DNA from: Flavobacteriaceae bacterium GF1
GTDB lineage: Bacteria > Bacteroidota > Bacteroidia > Flavobacteriales > Flavobacteriaceae
DNA length: 64,000 nt
Assembly: GCA_009797885.1 (NCBI GenBank)
Contig: WNKP01000001.1
Location: 496,001 to 560,000, forward strand
Reading direction: 5' to 3'
Shown: positions 61,686 to 64,000 of the stretch, piece by piece
How the letters are laid out: each line of letters starts with the position of its first letter
Numbering within the stretch: the first letter of the stretch is position 1
The notes under the pieces: generated by a model
Seen by the model: only the letters and a program-made list of their open reading frames with translations
The model's database searches: none
Told to the model about the DNA's origin: nothing
Program-made: the position numbers and the translations under genes

Positions 61686-62096
61686 ATGAACTTTCAGGTA
61701 TTACCAAACTGGTGTAAAAAACTAGGTCTTGGCCTTTTTGTGATCGCAAGTTTATTAACCGGCGGCGATGCCTTTAAAGATGGGGTCGAGGGTGTTCCTA
61801 TGGGGACTAACCATTTTTTTAAAAATCTGTATGGAAGTCGATTGGACCATTTTCTAAGTTTACTACCAATTTTTGGTCTCTTGATTTATATGTTATCCAA
61901 AGAAAAAATAGAAGATGATTATATCAAATTTTTACGATTGAATTCATATCAATTAACTGTTATAATCCTACTTGTAGTTGCTTTTATAATCTATATTTTT
62001 TCTCCAGAAATTAAATTCAGTCTTGATATTACTTTGTCACTTTTTATAGTGTTATTTCTTGTGATTTTCTATTTTAAGAAAAATCAAGCCTTATGA
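61686..62096 (+). CDS. Four-helix membrane protein of unknown function
   Basis: A 136-residue protein with about four hydrophobic segments (near 12-27, 56-71, 88-105 and 112-131) and a charged loop SKEKIEDDYIKFLRLNSYQ. Its stop overlaps the XRE gene (ATGA), so the two are a unit. Membrane proteins with this loop and a downstream small XRE regulator recur in many bacteria, but I know no function. The sequence looks more AT-rich than its neighbours, which may mean recent acquisition. Confidence 0.75.
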   Translation: MNFQVLPNWCKKLGLGLFVIASLLTGGDAFKDGVEGVPMGTNHFFKNLYGSRLDHFLSLLPIFGLLIYMLSKEKIEDDYIKFLRLNSYQLTVIILLVVAFIIYIFSPEIKFSLDITLSLFIVLFLVIFYFKKNQAL

Positions 62097-62290
62097 AAAA
62101 TCTGGTGAAAGTAGAACGTGCACGTCTCAACCTTACCCAAGAGCAATTGGCAAAAAGGCTAGGGGTTTCAAGGCAAACCATTAATGCAATTGAGAAGAGT
62201 AAATTCAATCCATCAGTCGTCCTTGCCATTAAAATGGCAAAGCTTTTTAATCTAACTGTTGAAGAAGTGTTCTTTTTGGAGGGTGAATAG
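62093..62290 (+). CDS. XRE family transcriptional regulator (YozG-like)
   Basis: A 65-residue single-domain helix-turn-helix protein (VERARLNLTQEQLAKRLGVS as the first helices, RQTINAIEKSKFNPSVVLAI as the recognition part), with the C-terminus NLTVEEVFFLEGE typical of the YozG-like group. It overlaps the membrane-protein gene by four bases. It probably represses its own operon through the dyad upstream of 61686. Confidence 0.9.
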   Translation: MKNLVKVERARLNLTQEQLAKRLGVSRQTINAIEKSKFNPSVVLAIKMAKLFNLTVEEVFFLEGE

Positions 62291-62310
62291 ATTCCTGCTT
62301 TCGCAGGAAT
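62291..62310. terminator. Hairpin after XRE gene
   Basis: ATTCCTGC / GCAGGAAT with loop TTTC starts directly after the stop codon. There is no U-run, but this hairpin sequence is a frequent intergenic repeat in bacteria and could end or stabilise the transcript. Confidence 0.5.
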
Positions 62311-62334
62311 GACCGTATTAAATTCTCCATACTA

Positions 62335-62358
62335 AAGTCTAACCTCTTACATCTAAAA
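62335..62358. repeat. Right inverted repeat of membrane protein/XRE cassette
   Basis: AAGTCTAACCTCTTACATCT followed by AAAA, the counterpart of the left arm at 61509-61539. The two enclose the whole two-gene unit and its promoter. Confidence 0.55.
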
Positions 62359-62455
62359 GCGAAGCGGTCTTATCTCTACCCAAATTTCTTGACCTACATC
62401 AACTTTTCCCTATTTGAAATGCCGGACCTTTGGTACGATCAAAAAACGAACGGTC

Positions 62456-63025
62456 ATGGCGAAACTTTTGTTAACACCGGAAAACCAAATCCAACGGTTA
62501 AATACCATCCTCAATCGGGTCGAAGCATTGCAAGCATTGTCCATCTCGCAATTGTCCACTCCTCCAAATCCAAAGTCATGGAATGTATTGGAGGTGTTGG
62601 AACACCTTACCATTGCTTATTCCTCCTACCAAACAAAGATTGAAAATGCCCTTTTGGAAGTAGCCGATTCCCCTAACGGGGCCTGGCAGTACCAACCTAG
62701 GGCCTGGCAACGTCTGGTTATAAAAGGGCAAAAACCCAAAGGAAATAAACGGCCTTTTAAACTAAAGACCTTAAAAAAATTTGAGCCCTTACTTTCGCCC
62801 ACACTTACCAAGGACGAGGCACAAGCCGTTTTCAAACGTTTCCAAACCGCTCATGGGATGTTCAAACAACAGGTTTTGGCGAGTAGGAATAAACGAATGA
62901 AGCATAAACGTTTTTCCTCCGCCATTGGACCCATCGTCACGTTTTATTTGCCCGAAGCTTTTGAGTTTTTGATATGCCATGCAGAACGCCATATGATACA
63001 GATTGAAGGGATACTGGCAGCGTAA
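62456..63025 (+). CDS. DinB family protein
   Basis: A 189-residue helical protein of the DinB/YfiT superfamily. Metal-binding histidines are in VLEVLEHLTIAYSSYQ and, near the end, FEFLICHAERHMIQIEGIL. I choose ATG 62456 (MAKLLLTPENQIQRL); an in-frame TTG at 62414 would add 14 residues of poor quality. The family probably contains thiol-transferase-like or metal enzymes; the substrate is unknown. A weak GACCTTTG element lies about 30 bases before the start. Confidence 0.83.
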   Translation: MAKLLLTPENQIQRLNTILNRVEALQALSISQLSTPPNPKSWNVLEVLEHLTIAYSSYQTKIENALLEVADSPNGAWQYQPRAWQRLVIKGQKPKGNKRPFKLKTLKKFEPLLSPTLTKDEAQAVFKRFQTAHGMFKQQVLASRNKRMKHKRFSSAIGPIVTFYLPEAFEFLICHAERHMIQIEGILAA

Positions 63026-63051
63026 ACTTTGATGTGTATCTTTAAGCCCAA

Positions 63052-63633
63052 ATGGAACAACCCGCCAAAAGCATCCTGTTATCATTCTTTAAAGCGGCCC
63101 AACTTCAATCAGAACAGCAAGCCTATTTTCTAAATCTTTGGAAGGAATATACCTTTAAGCAAAATGAGCTTATCACGGAAGCTGGTCGCATTGAAAAACA
63201 CTTTTACGTGGTCCTGGAGGGCGTACAGGCCATTTATTTACTCAACCAAAAAGGCGATAAAGTGGTTCTTGGGTTTTCATATATGGGCAGTCCATCAGGG
63301 ATATTTGACTCCTTCCTGCACCAAAAGCCGGCAGATACCTTTTTGGAAGCCCTAAAACCTTCTAGGCTCTTGGGGATATCAAGAAGTGATTACCTCAGCC
63401 TGTTTGAGGCCCATCCTGATTTTCATAAATGGGGGCACCTTTTTTTCCAGGATATCCTTTTCGGAAGACTGTTTAGGGAAGTAGAGTTATTGACCCTCTC
63501 CGCGGAAGAGCGGTATACCGCTTTTATGCAGCGTTGTCCAGAAGCATTGAAAGTGATACCCCAAAAGTATCTGGCCTCTTATCTTAATATGAAACCAGAG
63601 ACATTTAGCCGACTTAGGCGTATGATGAACTAA
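63052..63633 (+). CDS. Crp/Fnr family transcriptional regulator
   Basis: A 193-residue regulator. An N-terminal cyclic-nucleotide-binding-like beta-roll (about 20-125: FKQNELITEAGRIEKHFYVV and GVQAIYLLNQKGDKVVLGF) is followed by a C-terminal winged helix (about 140-193: LTLSAEERYTAFMQRCPEAL and IPQKYLASYLNMKPETFSRLRR). There are no Fnr-type cysteines. The ligand is unknown and cAMP contacts are not conserved. It starts 26 bases after the DinB gene. Confidence 0.88.
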   Translation: MEQPAKSILLSFFKAAQLQSEQQAYFLNLWKEYTFKQNELITEAGRIEKHFYVVLEGVQAIYLLNQKGDKVVLGFSYMGSPSGIFDSFLHQKPADTFLEALKPSRLLGISRSDYLSLFEAHPDFHKWGHLFFQDILFGRLFREVELLTLSAEERYTAFMQRCPEALKVIPQKYLASYLNMKPETFSRLRRMMN

Positions 63634-63692
63634 TGGTCTTTTAGGATTTACTGCGCAATCCGAATGATGCTTTCCATCGGGAACCTTAAATA

Positions 63693-63717
63693 AAAAAACC
63701 CGCAGTTTTGCGGGTTT
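63693..63717. terminator. Bidirectional intrinsic terminator
   Basis: CCCGC / GCGGG with loop AGTTTT, an A-run before and TTT after. It lies between the convergent Crp/Fnr and NTF2-like genes. Confidence 0.8.
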
Positions 63718-63737
63718 CACCTAAACTTCAACAACAT

Positions 63738-64000
63738 TTAAGCATTGTTGTAGTAAAAACGTTCATGGACAATATGATCGTTTTCCCATTGCTGTACGGC
63801 AACTTGTTCCATGGTTACCCTGTTGCCATCCTTAAAGGTTACGTCCATAGTGGATTCCACAAAAGAAGTTGCTTCATCTTCATTGGAACCCACCTTATTG
63901 ATCTCCAAAGAATGAAATTCCTGGATGTTATTTAAAAACTGTTCCTCATAGGCCCGGCATTCCGCCTTCCCTTCCCTGGTTCCCCTAGGCTCGGTCATGA
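63738..64000 (-). CDS. NTF2/SnoaL-like protein, N-terminus missing
   Basis: The frame runs to the right edge. The visible 86 residues contain AYEEQFLNNIQEFHSLEINKV, TSFVESTMDVTFKDGN and QVAVQQWENDHIVHERFYYNNA, typical of the C-terminal two thirds of a SnoaL-like/nuclear-transport-factor-2 fold. An ATG at 63998 (MTEPRG) is probably internal, because family members have about 30-35 residues before that point. The role is unknown; such folds serve as binding domains or small isomerases. Confidence 0.75.
   Translation of the reverse strand, partial: MTEPRGTREGKAECRAYEEQFLNNIQEFHSLEINKVGSNEDEATSFVESTMDVTFKDGNRVTMEQVAVQQWENDHIVHERFYYNNA

Overview
The window looks like a chromosomal segment of a marine-type member of the Flavobacteriaceae (Bacteroidota). 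The evidence is the Bat aerotolerance operon, an IPExxxVDY-family gene beside rnc and pyk, DUF6090, LytS/LytTR signalling next to a TonB-dependent receptor, an OmpA protein with TSP3 repeats, AddAB-like nuclease-helicases, near absence of Shine-Dalgarno sequences, and promoters of the Bacteroidota type (TTTG, about 19 bases, TAnnTTTG). The genus cannot be fixed from sequence alone. There is no rRNA operon, prophage, intact insertion sequence or CRISPR array. The only tRNA is tRNA-Ala(GGC).

Layout. 1-2785: end of the Bat operon (BatC-like C-terminus, BatD, BatE). 2859-9746: two beta-carbonic anhydrase plus SulP transporter pairs on either side of pheS, then a small orphan protein. 9907-13080: Tat-exported aminotransferase, AEC permease, DUF6090 protein. 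13153-15451 (minus): lysoplasmalogenase, YciI lipoprotein, CYTH and NAD(P)-binding genes, divergent from dinB. 16651-18941: exported Gfo/Idh/MocA oxidoreductase plus PIG-L deacetylase. 19001-22396: small membrane exporter, TetR regulator, and an AraC-linked minus cluster (52-residue His/Cys protein, AhpD-like protein, cupredoxin-like protein). 22572-28765: PAS protein, then pyk, IPExxxVDY gene, rnc, fabF and acpP on minus, divergent from purN and rnhA. 28768-33084: TonB-dependent receptor divergent from a LytS/LytTR two-component system. 33233-37354: PfkB kinase, a PurF-like amidotransferase, a three-copy small-RNA array, and Mn-type superoxide dismutase. 37473-46056: AddA-like helicase-nuclease, kbl, ompA, AddB-like nuclease. 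46042-50889: SDR, tRNA-Ala, universal stress protein, GNAT, MATE, DUF1569, enoyl-CoA hydratase. 50892-53683: tiny membrane protein, lipoprotein Gfo/Idh/MocA protein, PTPS/QueD, LpxH. 53729-60016 (minus): ppdK, MFS, VOC, recJ. 60044-60355: decayed GIY-YIG gene inside inverted repeats. 60358-64000: OsmC, AhpD-like, a membrane protein/XRE cassette with inverted-repeat flanks, DinB-like, Crp/Fnr, and a partial NTF2-like gene.

How the genes may work together (inference). The carbonic anhydrase/SulP pairs point to bicarbonate uptake for anaplerosis and pH balance. pyk and ppdK set flux at the PEP-pyruvate node. acpP-fabF supplies fatty acids and LpxH lipid A. AddA/AddB, RecJ, Pol IV and RNase H cover DNA maintenance. 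SOD, OsmC, two AhpD-like proteins and the Bat proteins suit aerobic stress.

The most unusual element is at 36190-36670. Three short units share an almost identical block of about 39 bases with a paired stem and a conserved loop. Each unit ends in its own intrinsic terminator, and the terminator stems differ in sequence. They read as a tandem family of small RNAs. Next in interest are the repeat-bounded GIY-YIG remnant with a gene-less relative near 5.5 kb, an 11-base inverted repeat in the receptor/LytTR divergent promoter region, and a 37-residue membrane-protein gene with a decayed second copy.
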